DNA from: Platerodrilus igneus
Lineage: Eukaryota > Arthropoda > Insecta > Coleoptera > Lycidae
Assembly: GCA_036346225.1 (NCBI GenBank)
Contig: JARFIW010001088.1
Span: forward strand, 870,001-934,000
DNA length: 64,000 bases
Direction of reading: 5' to 3'
In this document: positions 1 through 11,699 of the stretch, piece after piece
Layout: each line of letters begins with the position of its first letter
How positions within the stretch are numbered: the first letter of the stretch is position 1
Translations under genes and position numbers: made by a program
The notes under the pieces: generated by a model
Databases searched by the model: none
What the model was told of the DNA's origin: nothing
The model's input: only the letters and a program-made list of their open reading frames with translations

Positions 1-117
1 TTTTAGCTCTCATCCGAAATGCTCGCCTAATATTTTTCAAGCGGACCGTTTCGGGATACGAACCCGAGACCTTGGACGTAGTAGCCACACGCATACTAAC
101 TACACCATAGAGCCGTC
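1..117 (-). repeat. tRNA-derived SINE, copy 1 (cut by window edge)
   Basis: On the minus strand there is an A-box-like TGGTGTAGTTAG (complement of 96-107) and a B-box-like GGTTCGTATCC (complement of 54-64), spaced as in a tRNA gene. The same head occurs at about 340-420, and the same body at 221-420 and 44036-44222. A tRNA-derived SINE transcribed by RNA polymerase III fits best. A tRNA pseudogene is less likely because the flanking body repeats too. Confidence 0.6.
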
Positions 118-220
118 ACACGTCAGATACCTTACATGTAATTTTCCAATGCTCCACCTGAAAGTACTACATTGGCCAGGAAGCGACTTTTTTTACTTAA
201 AAAATTTTAAACTTTGCCGA

Positions 221-420
221 ACCCTTGCTGTTTCGAGCAAGGTAGGAATTTTTAACGTGCGTGACAACACACACACGGAAATCCATTCTACCTCTCATCC
301 GAACGAGGGCGTATTTTTGTGAAAAATGCTCGCCTAACATTTTTCAAGCGGACCGTGTCGGGATTCATACCCTGGACCTTGTGCGTAGTAGTCACATGCA
401 TACCAACTACGCCACGGGCG
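221..420 (-). repeat. tRNA-derived SINE, copy 2
   Basis: The stretch begins with a short inverted repeat (CCTTGCT, loop, AGCAAGG). A body shared with 44036-44222 follows, then a tRNA-like head on the minus strand with a B-box-like sequence near 361-371 and an A-box-like region near 398-412. The open frame at 261-587 runs through this noncoding repeat and is not a gene. The two full copies differ by scattered substitutions. Confidence 0.6.
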
Positions 421-1547
421 GAAGCCGACACCAAGATGGGATACCGGAAGCCAACCTTGTAGGACTTCCCATCCCTTTAGCACTCACGTTCGCAAGGTTT
501 CCCTCGCAGCGTTTGATGAGTAACCGCTGTAGTATCTTTCGATATCTACTACCACACGTCTTGCTACTAATGGAAAACGCCTGTTAGCTCAGATATACTA
601 GTAATGGGTAGTGTATCCACCAGTTTTAAGAGTGTGTGTCGTGCGGTCTGTATGGAGCCTTCTTGCAAAGGTTCCGCGTCACTCGCAGAGCTATGACTAA
701 GAATAGAACCGCTTCGGCAATGGAAACCCACTACGTTCCACTCCTCTAGCGACGGCCTAGAGTGCCTCGGATACTAGTGACTCACAAAAGTGAGCTCCGA
801 CGCCTTAAGCGGCTTTCTCAGGCTCACGTCGAATACTGACGACCTTGCCCAAGGGCAAGGTTCCAAAACCTCAAACGGCTACTTTCCTCGTACTCCTCAT
901 ATACTAGTGACCCTGCCGTAAGGGCTCCAACACGTCATTGGTGACGGTGCCATACTAAGTGACATGCACACACCCGCTGCTATTTCTTTCGGATTTCTGC
1001 ACTGAAACTTGACCGTCAATATCTTTAAGTACTCAACTCGTCTCGTTATTAAAGTTTGGCTTCACAATACCATCGGTCATTTAACGCTAGTCACTTTTAG
1101 CTTTCCTAATCCAATCTGAAAATGTCGCAAGCTCACGCACGTAATTACCCCTGCTCATCCAGACACTTGCGTTCTCTCTCCAAGTCCACGATTAACTACC
1201 TTACATCACCCCGAGCACCAGAAACTACACCTCCCTAGCTGGGCGAATTCAATCGTTAATGTAGTTTCACCTCACGTTCAAATTACCCTTGCGATTACTC
1301 ACATTCTTTCGCGTTATTATTTAAAATATTTTATAATCCAGTTAGTAAATAATTCGGCGTGGTTTAAGATAAACTATGAGTAAATGATTTAGAAATACAT
1401 TAGTGTCAAATTGAGATAGGAATTATAGATCGTTTCTGTTCGTTTATAAGAAGTTGACATAATGCTAACATAATTGTGTTTTGTTGAACTATTTAAATAC
1501 CGATGAACCGATAAAATGCCAGAACTAAAACTTTAAGTTTAAGTTGT
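421..1547. other. no gene; quasi-repetitive GC-richer stretch to about 1000, then AT-rich DNA
   Basis: No credible coding region. Between 590 and 960 the motif ATACTAGTGA or a close variant recurs at 593, 771, 901 and 951 in DNA richer in GC than its surroundings. A small hairpin (CCTTGCCC, two bases, GGGCAAGG) lies near 844-861. I cannot assign it; it may be part of an unknown repeat family. Confidence 0.4.
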
Positions 1548-3487
1548 TGTAACGTATTTTTTTTCTTGTTACACCAAGCTTAATAAATTAATAATAAAAC
1601 AGATAAATTTTAAAGCATTTAATTCGTAAATATTCGGCCAATAAAAATTAAAGTATAATGTTCATAATAACACGTAGATTCTAGAAGATATATATTCTGA
1701 GGCTTGTTACCAAGCGTTGTCCAGTTAATTATCAGCACTTTTGTTCCCAACGTCGAAGAGTGAAGTCGCTTTTTGTAGACTAGAGATAAAAGTCAAGATG
1801 TCCCGACTAAAACACGAGGCGTCTAATAGAGTCAGGAAGAAGAGCTTGAGTTGAGAACATGGAACGATAATATACATCATTTAAGACAGTTGGTATAGAT
1901 TAATACAATAAATTAAACTAATATATTTCACTTTAGTGCAATATCTAATGGACATATCTACAACAACAATTTTCAATGTTAAATTATAATAAATTTTCGT
2001 CGCAATAATTTAAAGCAGACAGTTATGGTTTCGTTCTATCTATTTAATACGCCGTATAGAAATGGTTTATTATACAAAGAATCTTGGTACTTCAAACTTA
2101 CAGATGATTAATACGCTGGAAAAATACAACAGCTGATGTCATGATTTTGCACCTGCAATTTATTTGGATACACGTGAGTGTTTGAAACTTTCCGTAACTT
2201 TGAAAGTATAGTAAATTATTATGAGATTTCCTACGTTGATTATTCGAGTAACAAAAATATAAAGTAGTTTTTTAAAGTTAATAACACACCGAATAAATAT
2301 CTAGTTTGTCAGTTATTTGTACACGCATACAATGTGTTTTAAGATATTTAGAATGACAACTTATGTGAGATAAAAAAAATAGTATAGATTCTGTTTCCTA
2401 ATCTAGACGCCAGATGCAGCCTTGATTTAATTTTCACATTTTGCTTAAAAACATTCAGGTCATGTAAAAGCTTTTTATTGGTGCTGAAGTTCGCGTATTT
2501 TCTTGGTAGATTATAGTTAAATTTGAGTAGTTGCATTTTATGATCGCTATTTTTCTGATGATCAATCTTTGTTGTAAATGGTCAATGAAGTACTTCAATG
2601 ATTATAAGTAAAAATAAATTCATGTGTTATGATCTAATAAATTATTACATGTTTGCTTAAACTAAATTTTATAGAAATGATCAATTAATACATATTTATT
2701 TTGAAGGTTAAACTTCACTAAAATTCTTTTTATAAAAATTTTTAAGACAAGATAGTAAATATATATATTGCAGTCACACGTATTTAATCAGATTTCTACA
2801 TATAAATAGAATTCATTTTGTTTCCTTTGAAAGAAGTTTTATTATACAACATTTAAATTAGAAAAGAGAAAACTAGAGCAAATCCTCCTTAAGTAAAAAG
2901 ACAGAGTAATGAAAATGAATCCTTTAGTATTTCACAGATGTTTAAATTCATTTATTCTATTTTTGGCATATGCTTTTGAGGACACAAATGGTGTCCATGT
3001 GGTGTTTTTGTTTGTTCACAGGTAAAGCTGAGACAACTGTTTGACATCTGGTGGTTGAGGTTTTGGTAAGTGTGTGATAAAGAGTGAAATTCAAATTTTA
3101 TGGCTATGATAGTGGTGTTAAGATAAGGTTTCCGCATTCCCTTATACAAACACAGTTAAATTTTGTTGGCACTTGTATTAAAAATACGGTGGCGCCTATT
3201 AAAAATATTTTTGGTCGATTATCCACCCATGACCCATGCTCATGATCTACCCAGAGCTAACACTCTACTAGCCGTTTAACCCCTAAGAGTTTTCTTTGTC
3301 TAAAGCCGTTTTCCATCTGACATTACCCTGGGCTTGGAGTATAAAGAAGAAAATCTCGACCTAGTGATATCAGATTAAAAATAGAGAGTTTTAGTATATA
3401 GCTGATAGTCACGAGGATAAAGGGTAATAAACTTACAAAAAGTTTTAATTACCCCCGTTTTTTAAAACTAAAACTAGTACTATTACA
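1548..3487 (+). repeat. 5' LTR of element A
   Basis: Matches 6931-8850 nearly base for base. Differences seen are mostly run-length changes in poly-A, poly-T and poly-C tracts, one T/A change near 2668, and an 18-base stretch near 3467-3484 absent from the 3' copy. Length is 1940 bp, far above the few hundred bp common in insect LTR elements. Small open frames inside it (2348-2536, 2952-3149 minus) recur in the other LTR simply because the LTRs are duplicates. Confidence 0.85.
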
Positions 3488-3488
3488 C

Positions 3489-3511
3489 TTGCGCTCGCAA
3501 CGTGAGGCTCG
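3489..3511 (+). promoter_or_regulatory. putative primer-binding site of element A (tRNA-Lys type)
   Basis: Starting about two bases after the LTR end, the sequence contains GCAACGTGAGGCTCG. This resembles the known tRNA-Lys-type primer-binding consensus TGGCGCCCAACGTGGGGC with several mismatches. Position and similarity support the call; the mismatches lower confidence. Confidence 0.5.
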
Positions 3512-3595
3512 AAATTCATTTAGAGGCTGGAATTTCATTTAGAGGCTCGAATTTCAGTTAGAGGCTCGAATAATTTCACTTAGAGGCTGGAACAT
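3505..3595 (+). repeat. short tandem repeat in the leader of element A
   Basis: The block AGAGGCTCGAATTTCA, with variants, occurs about five times with 23-27 bp spacing immediately downstream of the primer-binding-like site. No start codon or frame is associated. It could act in RNA structure or packaging, but nothing in the sequence shows this. Confidence 0.55.
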
Positions 3596-3801
3596 TTAGT
3601 AGTTATTTTCATCACACTTATATTCACCGACTGAGGTTTGCTTTGATATTAGTAACGTCTTCTTTTAGTTTCATTTTTGTTAAAGTTTGTTACAGTTTAT
3701 AGTGGGTTCTTCTTTATATAGTTAGGACATTCGTTTGTTTGAGATTTCATCTTCAAAAATTTTATAATTGAGTTACGTTAGAGTTATACAGATATTTAAT
3801 T

Positions 3802-4518
3802 ATGGCAGAAACTTATAGCATCGTACATTTACTTAAAAATGAGTTAGAATATGAATTGAACATTAGAGGCATTGAAAATTCAAGACCAGTTTCAGATAAA
3901 AGGAAAATTTTAGCGAGGTTGTTGGCCAAAGAAACAGATAAACCCGGTTGTTTGATAGATCCTTCAAGTTATAAAGTAGATTTCAAAGTAGAGAAAGAAG
4001 AGATTGAGTCTAGTATAGAGTCAGTTAAAAATGTTTTGTTAGAATTTATGGATGATCCCGCTGAGTCAATTTTTAAAAGGATAAGGTCAAGATTAGTACA
4101 TCTTACAGGTAGAATTCAACGGTTAAAGCTCCCTAAAGAAAATTTTGAGGAAATTGTGTTATTTAAAAATGAAAGTTTGGCTACTATTCTTGTTGTGGAA
4201 GCAGATCTGCATGAGAAATTAAATAAAGATACGAGTTCAAATCATAAAGATATTAATATAAATCCTATTGCTGCATCTAATGTGCCCATTCCAACGGTTA
4301 CATATGTCACACAGTCAGTCCCTATTGGATCTTGGTTGATAAAATATTCAGGAAACCCATCTCTCTTATATCGATTTTTAGAAAACATTAGTGACATTGC
4401 ACAGTCTCGAAAGGTATCTGAGATGGAATTGTTTAATTCTGCAGTTGAATTGTTTATTGGTGATGCCTTGGTATGGTATAGTTGCGTTCGTAGTTCATTA
4501 AAAGAGTGGAGTAGGTAA
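3802..4518 (+). CDS. gag: Gag-like protein, N-terminal and capsid-like part
   Basis: A 238-residue frame with ATG at 3802. Its N-terminus (LLKNELEYELNIRGI, residues about 10-24) resembles the SAP-like start of insect retrotransposon Gag. Residues about 175-238 (PIGSWLIKYSGNPSL, then SEMELFNSAVELF and ALVWY) match the start of the capsid-like domain of Ty3-type Gags. The frame stops at 4516-4518, before the C-terminal capsid half expected in this family. The zinc knuckles follow almost at once in the +1 frame. About 100 residues therefore seem lost by internal deletion with frame change; a frameshift alone would not explain the missing segment. Confidence 0.7.
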   Translation: MAETYSIVHLLKNELEYELNIRGIENSRPVSDKRKILARLLAKETDKPGCLIDPSSYKVDFKVEKEEIESSIESVKNVLLEFMDDPAESIFKRIRSRLVHLTGRIQRLKLPKENFEEIVLFKNESLATILVVEADLHEKLNKDTSSNHKDININPIAASNVPIPTVTYVTQSVPIGSWLIKYSGNPSLLYRFLENISDIAQSRKVSEMELFNSAVELFIGDALVWYSCVRSSLKEWSR

Positions 4519-4528
4519 CTCATTTATT

Positions 4529-4714
4529 AAGCATAAATTGGTATGTTGGAATTGTTCACGTTATGGACATACTTTCAGTGTCTGTAGATCTTTTAAGAGA
4601 TTATTTTGTTATGGTTGTGGTCATAAAGGAGTGACTAGTATCACTTGTCCGTCGTGTCCAACTCAACGAGTAGAGGAACAGAAGTTGAGTAGCGAAATTC
4701 CTGTTTCTAGATAA
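4529..4714 (+). pseudogene. gag: Gag zinc-knuckle segment (nucleocapsid), +1 frame
   Basis: A 62-codon open stretch with no ATG, in the +1 frame relative to the gag frame just upstream. It encodes CWNCSRYGHTFSVC, a canonical CX2CX4HX4C knuckle. A second motif follows, CYGCGHKGVTSITCPSC, in which V sits where the histidine would be. That variant also occurs in element B (28438-28488), so it looks like a family feature rather than decay. Role: RNA binding in the Gag particle. The upstream frame is open and overlaps the gag stop, so a ribosomal frameshift is formally possible but unproven. Confidence 0.65.
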
Positions 4715-6917
4715 AGTGTTAAAGTTGTTTTATATGGATATTACCAGTTTTTTTGATTTTGTATGTATTTCATCGATAATAGATTCATCTTTCAGTCTTA
4801 TTAGTTATATTAGTTGTTTGATTAATGGTACACAAGTTTTTGCTGTTGAAATATAGTTTGAAGATTGCTCTTGTGCATGAGCACGTTTTGGTTTAGTTTG
4901 ATTGGTTTTGAGTAGCAATTTTTATGGTCGCGTTACAACGTAGTATGTTGAGTTAAGTTAGATCTGTGCGAGACTTGTTGTGGTTCATCGTGTAGCGTTA
5001 TGTTAGTCTAGACGAAACTCCGGAAGGGTTGGTCGCTCAGCGTTATGTCAGTCTATGCGAGGGTCGTGGTAAGTTTGTTGCTTTAGCAGTTTTGGCATCG
5101 TCACTTGAGATTATTTGAAGTCGGTTATGATGTGATTCGTTTTGCTTATTTAGTTTGTCAGTCTAGATGAGACTCAGAGAAGAGTTTGTCATTCTAGCAA
5201 TTTTGTTTATAAGTCTAGGTGAGGCTCATAGAGGAGCTTGTCATACTAGCAAATTTATGCGTTGTGAAGCACTTTAGTTTATATCGACAGTTTGATTATG
5301 GGTAGAGTAAGCGTGTACCAGAACATTTATTAATGGTTATCATGAAGTAAAGTAGAAAATAATTTCGTATTCAAATTCCCCCTTTTTCATTTATCCGTAT
5401 CTTCAAATTTAAGTCTAAGAAAATGTTTAGTATCGATAATTCTGCGACAGATGAAGGTGAAAATGAAGATGTTTAAAAAAGTCTCTGATCCTTAAGTACT
5501 TCTAATTATAGTTGATGTCAGTAGTAATTCCTTTTGGTCCATGTTTTAAATTCTTAAGTAGGACAAGATTAAAGTTAGTGAAATTTTTTTTGGTTTGTTT
5601 AAAGTAATTTTTGTTTTAGTAGTAATAGAGCTTAATATGTTTGTTGATTTAGATGTTGCATGTGTTAAATGATAATTTTTGATGACGACAAGGATGTGTT
5701 AAATGGCGACAAGGATGTGTTAAATGACGACAAGGATGTGTTAAATGATAATTTTTGATGACGACAAGGATATGTTTATGGATTTTGAATGATGATATGT
5801 TTTTTTTTGAGGTGTTTGAGAGTGCAGCATATGCTTAGAGATGTTGCAGGTATATAGAGAAGAATATGTATTCGGTGAAGAGGTGCGTATTCAGTTATGA
5901 GGTACATGATGGAGATTACAGAGAGTGTTTAGTAAAGTGTTGAGTATACAGTCATATAGTTAGAGTGTGATAGAGTATTAAGCATTAAAGGAATGCTTGA
6001 GTTTTGATTTAGTAGTTTGAGACTAGGCCTGATGTGCTTATTTTTTATTGAGAGTGTACATGAGCTAAGAGAGTTCATGAAGAGTTTTTTGTGAGTTGCT
6101 GGTGGATGTCTCCCAGTAGGCTCAAAGTATGATTTATTAGTGGTTTTGGAGTTCTTTGGTGATGAATCACTGATGTTGTAGAATTTTGAGAGATATAGTT
6201 GAGTCTGTAGCATAGTAGTCGTACAGATAATGTTGTGAGGTGCTCACTCAAAGATCAAAGGTATCTTGTTGATGAATAAGTATTGTTAATACTTTGTCTG
6301 TTTCTCGAGTATTAGAGATTTGTTTCGTGAATGGACTTCGTAAATAACAGCTTTTGGTACTTGTTAAATTCATCGATTAGTTTAAATGTAATTAGCACTT
6401 GGAAAGTTATGTACATAAATCCTTAAGGCAGATATAGTAAATTAGAGAAGAGTATTCGTTGTACAGATTTTTGTTTAATAGTAATTTTGTTATACATTCG
6501 ATTTTGTTTATTACAGTTCTAATTTATAGAAAAATATTTTTCGCTTCAGGTAAAAATTTTTTATTTTGATATGGTTGTTGCGTTTGTAACTATAGATGAC
6601 ATGCATCCACTGAGTGTTAGATTTCCCTAAATATTCTTAACTGATTGACGTATATACTGATTATGACTTCCCGAATTTGTCCCTTTATAGGCGTGTAGTA
6701 CGCGCAGTTACTAATCACTCAATCCCATGCATTAATATTCCCCATATCAATTAGTGAATGATTCTGATTTTTGTTAAACTCATCGTTAGTTATAGTTAAA
6801 GTTTGTGCTGTTTTGTTGTGAGTTGTAAGAGGTTTATACAGTTAATAAGAGTAATTTTCAAGTTTCAGTCGAAAATTTTTTTAGAAAAAATTCTTCCATA
6901 CCTCGAATTTTTTCTCT
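4715..6917 (+). other. noncoding interior of element A with minor tandem repeats
   Basis: No pol domain or other recognisable coding sequence. A diverged repeat around AGTCTAGATGAGACTC recurs between 4980 and 5260. A 21-bp minisatellite, GACGACAAGGATGTGTTAAAT, is present in three adjacent units at 5684-5746, with partial copies on both sides to 5774. The minus-strand frame at 5929-6213 shows no known motif. Confidence 0.55.
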
Positions 6918-6930
6918 TGGGAAGAGGCTG
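6918..6930 (+). promoter_or_regulatory. polypurine tract of element A
   Basis: GGGAAGAGG lies two bases before the TGTAAC start of the 3' LTR, where plus-strand priming occurs in LTR elements. It is short and followed by CTG, so it is imperfect. Confidence 0.5.
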
Positions 6931-8850
6931 TGTAACGTATTTTTTTCTTGTTACACCAAGCTTAATAAATTAATAATAAAACAGATAAATTTTAAAGCAT
7001 TTAATTCGTAAATATTCGGCCAATAAAAATTAAAGTATAATGTTCATAATAACACGTAGATTCTAGAAGATATATATTCTGAGGCTTGTTACCAAGCGTT
7101 GTCCAGTTAATTATCAGCACTTTTGTTCCCAACGTCGAAGAGTGAAGTCGCTTTTGTAGACTAGAGATAAAGTCAAGATGTCCCGACTAAAACACGAGGC
7201 GTCTAATAGAGTCAGGAAGAAGAGCTTGAGTTGAGAACATGGAACGATAATATACATCATTTAAGACAGTTGGTATAGATTAATACAATAAATTAAACTA
7301 ATATATTTCACTTTAGTGCAATATCTAATGGACATATCTACAACAACAATTTTCAATGTTAAATTATAATAAATTTTCGTCGCAATAATTTAAAGCAGAC
7401 AGTTATGGTTTCGTTCTATCTATTTAATACGCCGTATAGAAATGGTTTATTATACAAAGAATCTTGGTACTTCAAACTTACAGATGATTAATACGCTGGA
7501 AAAATACAACAGCTGATGTCATGATTTTGCACCTGCAATTTATTTGGATACACGTGAGTGTTTGAAACTTTCCGTAACTTTGAAAGTATAGTAAATTATT
7601 ATGAGATTTCCTACGTTGATTATTCGAGTAACAAAATATAAAGTAGTTTTTAAAGTTAATAACACACCGAATAAATATCTAGTTTGTCAGTTATTTGTAC
7701 ACGCATACAATGTGTTTTAAGATATTTAGAATGACAACTTATGTGAGATAAAAAAAATAGTATAGATTCTGTTTCCTAATCTAGACGCCAGATGCAGCCT
7801 TGATTTAATTTTCACATTTTGCTTAAAAACATTCAGGTCATGTAAAAGCTTTTTATTGGTGCTGAAGTTCGCGTATTTTCTTGGTAGATTATAGTTAAAT
7901 TTGAGTAGTTGCATTTTATGATCGCTATTTTTCTGATGATCAATCTTTGTTGTAAATGGTCAATGAAGTACTTCAATGATTATAAGTAAAAATAAATTCA
8001 TGTGTTATGATCTAATAAATTATTACATGTTTGCTTAAACTAAATTTAATAGAAATGATCAATTAATACATATTTATTTTGAAGGTTAAACTTCACTAAA
8101 ATTCTTTTTATAAAAATTTTTAAGACAAGATAGTAAATATATATATTGCAGTCACACGTATTTAATCAGATTTCTACATATAAATAGAATTCATTTTGTT
8201 TCCTTTGAAAGAAGTTTTATTATACAACATTTAAATTAGAAAAGAGAAAACTAGAGCAAATCCTCCTTAAGTAAAAAGACAGAGTAATGAAAATGAATCC
8301 CTTTAGTATTTCACAGATGTTTAAATTCATTTATTCTATTTTTGGCATATGCTTTTGAGGACACAAATGGTGTCCATGTGGTGTTTTTGTTTGTTCACAG
8401 GTAAAGCTGAGACAACTGTTTGACATCTGGTGGTTGAGGTTTTGGTAAGTGTGTGATAAAGAGTGAAATTCAAATTTTATGGCTATGATAGTGGTGTTAA
8501 GATAAGGTTTCCGCATTCCCCTTATACAAACACAGTTAAATTTTGTTGGCACTTGTATTAAAAAATACGGTGGCGCCTATTAAAAATATTTTTGGTCGAT
8601 TATCCACCCATGACCCATGCTCATGATCTACCCAGAGCTAACACTCTACTAGCCGTTTAACCCCTAAGAGTTTTCTTTGTCTAAAGCCGTTTTCCATCTG
8701 ACATTACCCTGGGCTTGGAGTATAAAGAAGAAAATCTCGACCTAGTGATATCAGATTAAAAATAGAGAGTTTTAGTATATAGCTGATAGTCACGAGGATA
8801 AAGGGTAATAAACTTACAAAAAGTTTTAATTACCCCCGTTTTTTATTACA
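6931..8850 (+). repeat. 3' LTR of element A
   Basis: Direct repeat of 1548-3487. It starts TGTAACGT and ends ATTACA at 8850. The sequence after 8850 does not match the 5' LTR or its downstream leader, which fixes the boundary. Confidence 0.85.
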
Positions 8851-9629
8851 CTTACATTGTTACGTGTGAATGACTCAACTCATGACATGCTTTTCATGTA
8901 TTGGATATTGAAGCTTCTATTTCTTACATTTATTTAATCTATGGTATTTTATATAAAAGTAAAGGAACTCCCTTTGTTTCCTAATTCATGTTCTATTTAT
9001 TTTATAAATTATTAGATACTCTGTAAGATTAGAATGATTTTAATACGCACAAATACGTTAAGATATCCTCTGAGTTTTTATTGCTCTCGGGGAATGCAAT
9101 GTGAATACGCGTTATTGCTGTGGCGTAGTTCCCTTGTCTAATTAGATGTAAAATATCAACGAGTTTAAATAAACCAATTTCAGAAGTGACGAATAAGTGT
9201 TGTTGCAATGGGGTAATTACTGGAGCACTACAGTACCGGATTTCACTGAAACTATTGTGCCTTTGATGAGTGCCTTATCGTGAGCGTTAATGTAGTGTTC
9301 AAAATTATTTCTCCAACTTTTCTTACTTCCCCTAAAGGACACTGTCTAGATCTAGGAGGCAATAACGTCATTAAATCTACTGAAAATTTAACTACTCAGA
9401 ATCTTAGGAGTTGATTCTGCTGCAGCAAGCCATGAACCGTAAGCGATATAGCTTTTATAATTTTGTACACGGAAATTTGCACGGTTAAACTTTAATAGTT
9501 AATTAAGTAAGAGAAGGAATCGTATCGATGTACGTTAGTATAGAAAGTTGAAGTTAAGTAATTTTTAAAAGAATTAATCAAGATATGTCTGTTTATTTTT
9601 AAGGTAAGAGTCGGTTAAAAAATAAACAA
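8851..9629. other. unassigned AT-rich DNA
   Basis: No open frame with recognisable motifs and no repeat shared elsewhere in the window that I could see. Confidence 0.4.
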
Positions 9630-10128
9630 TGTTCCCTTTATATCGTAAATAATTTACAGCTAAATTTATTTTACGTTGAGTTTGTTGATTATTTACGTTC
9701 GCTTTGGTATATTTAAATTTGTTAGAGTAAATTTCCATGTTTACTTCAAGCACGCGCCAACAAGTGCCCCGTGTGATAAACCTTTGTTATCCCGCATGTG
9801 CATGTCGTTCTAGCAGACCGCATCTCTGCTTACATGTTCTACGTAGAACCTAATTAGACGAACCGCGTTTCTTCAGAACCACCACTATTGACATAAATGT
9901 GCTTTGCTACACCCGCCAAAGAAAGAGTAGTTTTCTGTTTCCCGTATGACGGACAGCTTCTACCGTTGTGTTTTACATCGTTTTTTTCGTTGGCACGGCT
10001 TTGAAGTAAATACTTGATCTGATTAAAACCATTAATTATATGTTGTTTGCTAATTATCACTTATTTTTAAATACATGTCCATTTCTCTCTACCAAAGAGC
10101 TATTCGAAATTCACCGCAATATTTTACA
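9630..10128 (+). repeat. 5' LTR of the BEL/Pao element
   Basis: Direct repeat of 15491-16062 with many substitutions. It lacks a block corresponding to about 15664-15717 and a shorter one near 15914-15930, which explains the length difference. Confidence 0.8.
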
Positions 10129-10153
10129 TTGGTTAACTTCTCGCCGGATTTGA
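10129..10153 (+). promoter_or_regulatory. putative primer-binding site of the BEL/Pao element
   Basis: Right after the LTR end comes TTGGTTAACTTCTCGCC followed by GGATTTGAA. The reverse complement reads like a tRNA T-arm, acceptor strand and terminal CCA, though the spacing to CCA is two bases longer than in a standard tRNA. The tRNA species was not identified. Confidence 0.5.
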
Positions 10154-10268
10154 ATAAACAACAAACTCATATAATTAATCATACCGCTCATCAAAGCATT
10201 GATAGTTTTAATTAGCATAATTTGTATCGTTTGAGTTGTTTACGCTTTTGTATTTACTTAATTTAACC

Positions 10269-11680
10269 ATGACAGAAAAGTTGAAACGTAATTGTTTTCT
10301 ACGGAATATTGCAATTAATTTGCTAGAGGAAATGTTTGAAATCGCTCAAAAATGTAAGGTTGAAGCAGTCTTTTTAGAATTATTTCGACAAAGTTTGAAT
10401 CTCTGGAAACCGTTCGAGAAAATTTTCTTACACACCATAATTGGATAGTAGGTGCAATTTCTTCCGCCGGTGACGCTGATGAAAAATTTAAAATGGAAGA
10501 CGCAATTCGTGAACGCTTCGATAACCATTACTTTCAAATAAAAACACTCTATTTCAAACTGTTTACCAGCCAATCGTCGCCTCGGGTTAATGTGTCTCCG
10601 CCGCTAGATACTTTAAAGTTGAAAGTGTCACTTCCTCCGCTGATGCTTCCTACGTTTGATGGGGAAAGTTGTTTGTTTGAAAGTTTTATTGATCGTTTTG
10701 ATAGTTTAGTTCATCTTAATAACGATTTGTCGAACGTGCGTAAATTTTCGTATCTTTAATCAGCACTAAAAGTTCCGCACTCTTAACCATTAAAAACTTT
10801 GACCTTACAGAAGCCAATTACCCTCTTGCATACACAAAACTTCGCGAAAAATATCGTAATATTCGTCACATTACCTCAGCACTATGAAACAATATAGATA
10901 AATTTCCCTAATTGAATTCCGATAACCCCGACGGTTTGCAAAAATTAGTTGAAACTTTTGTCGATATATCACAAGAGCTCAAAAAATTTAATCCATAGAG
11001 CAATGGGATGTTATTCTTGTACAAATGATTTTAAATCGACTGGGTGTACATACTACTCCTAGTTTTGAAATGCATCAAGATCCGACCGCTATCCCATCTT
11101 ATAAAAAGTTAATTGCTTATCTGGAAAATACCTGTAAATCCGTATGGAATTGTCGCTAAATCATAAAACTGATTTAAACAAAGTTATTCATTCTAGCAAC
11201 CCGTAAGCCTCGATCCGCCGTTTCCATGTTAGTTCAGACGAAGTCTAGTCTTAATAAATTTCCGCAATGCAAACAAGATCACAATTTTTATCTCTGTAAT
11301 GATTTCGTTAAACTTTCGTCACAAGATCGCTACAAATTTGCAAAAAACAACATCTTTGTATTAATTGCATTAGCAATTTTCACATTTTAAATAAATGCAG
11401 GTCTAGGTTTTCATGCCGCCAATGCAATCAATGTCATCATTCGTTATTGCACTTCGATCGCGTTTCGTCCAAACCCGCTTTCGCTGCTAATAACCAAGCT
11501 CGCTTGAGCCCGGACACCGTCGCCTCTAAGGTATCACCTCGCACTACTCCCGCTATTTAAGACCGCTACAAGCCTTTTGCTCCTCGTGCCTCTGAGGAAT
11601 CATCGAATTCGTTTAGCTGTAGTGGTCCGTCAACTTCAAATGTCGCTTTATTTAATTCTTTAGCTAAAGCTTTAGTTGTT
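10269..11680 (+). pseudogene. gag: BEL/Pao Gag remnant
   Basis: The frame begins MTEKLKRN at 10269. A segment at 10630-10759 (LPPLMLPTFDGES, then FDSLVHLNNDLSNVRKFSYL) matches the DUF1759 signature of BEL Gags. Further out-of-phase fragments contain CKQDHNFYLCNDF (about 11270) and CRQCNQCHHSLLH (about 11420), the Cys/His-rich region that ends BEL Gags. At least four frameshifts or stops break it. Confidence 0.7.
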
Positions 11681-11699
11681 CTACTTTCCACCGTTTAAG

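Larger units (their letters stand above)
1548..8850 (+). mobile_element. LTR retrotransposon A: very long LTRs, gag only, no pol
   Basis: Two direct repeats of 1940 and 1920 bp flank a 3.4 kb interior. The repeats begin TGTAAC and end TTACA, a short inverted end typical of LTRs. The interior has a primer-binding-like site right after the first LTR, a gag-like frame, a zinc-knuckle frame and a purine-rich tract before the second LTR. I found no protease, reverse transcriptase, RNase H or integrase in any frame. The LTRs differ almost only by homopolymer-length changes and one indel near the 3' edge, so insertion was recent. It would need enzymes from another element. No clear target duplication is visible (flanks GTTGT and CTTAC). 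Confidence 0.8.

Noticed and set aside
261..587. 108-codon plus-strand frame near the window start
   Set aside because: It lies across SINE copy 2; the underlying sequence is a tRNA-derived repeat and the predicted peptide has no domain.
2348..3149. Two small minus-strand frames that recur at 7726-7914 and 8331-8552
   Set aside because: Their conservation is only the identity of the two LTRs of element A; no independent evidence of coding.
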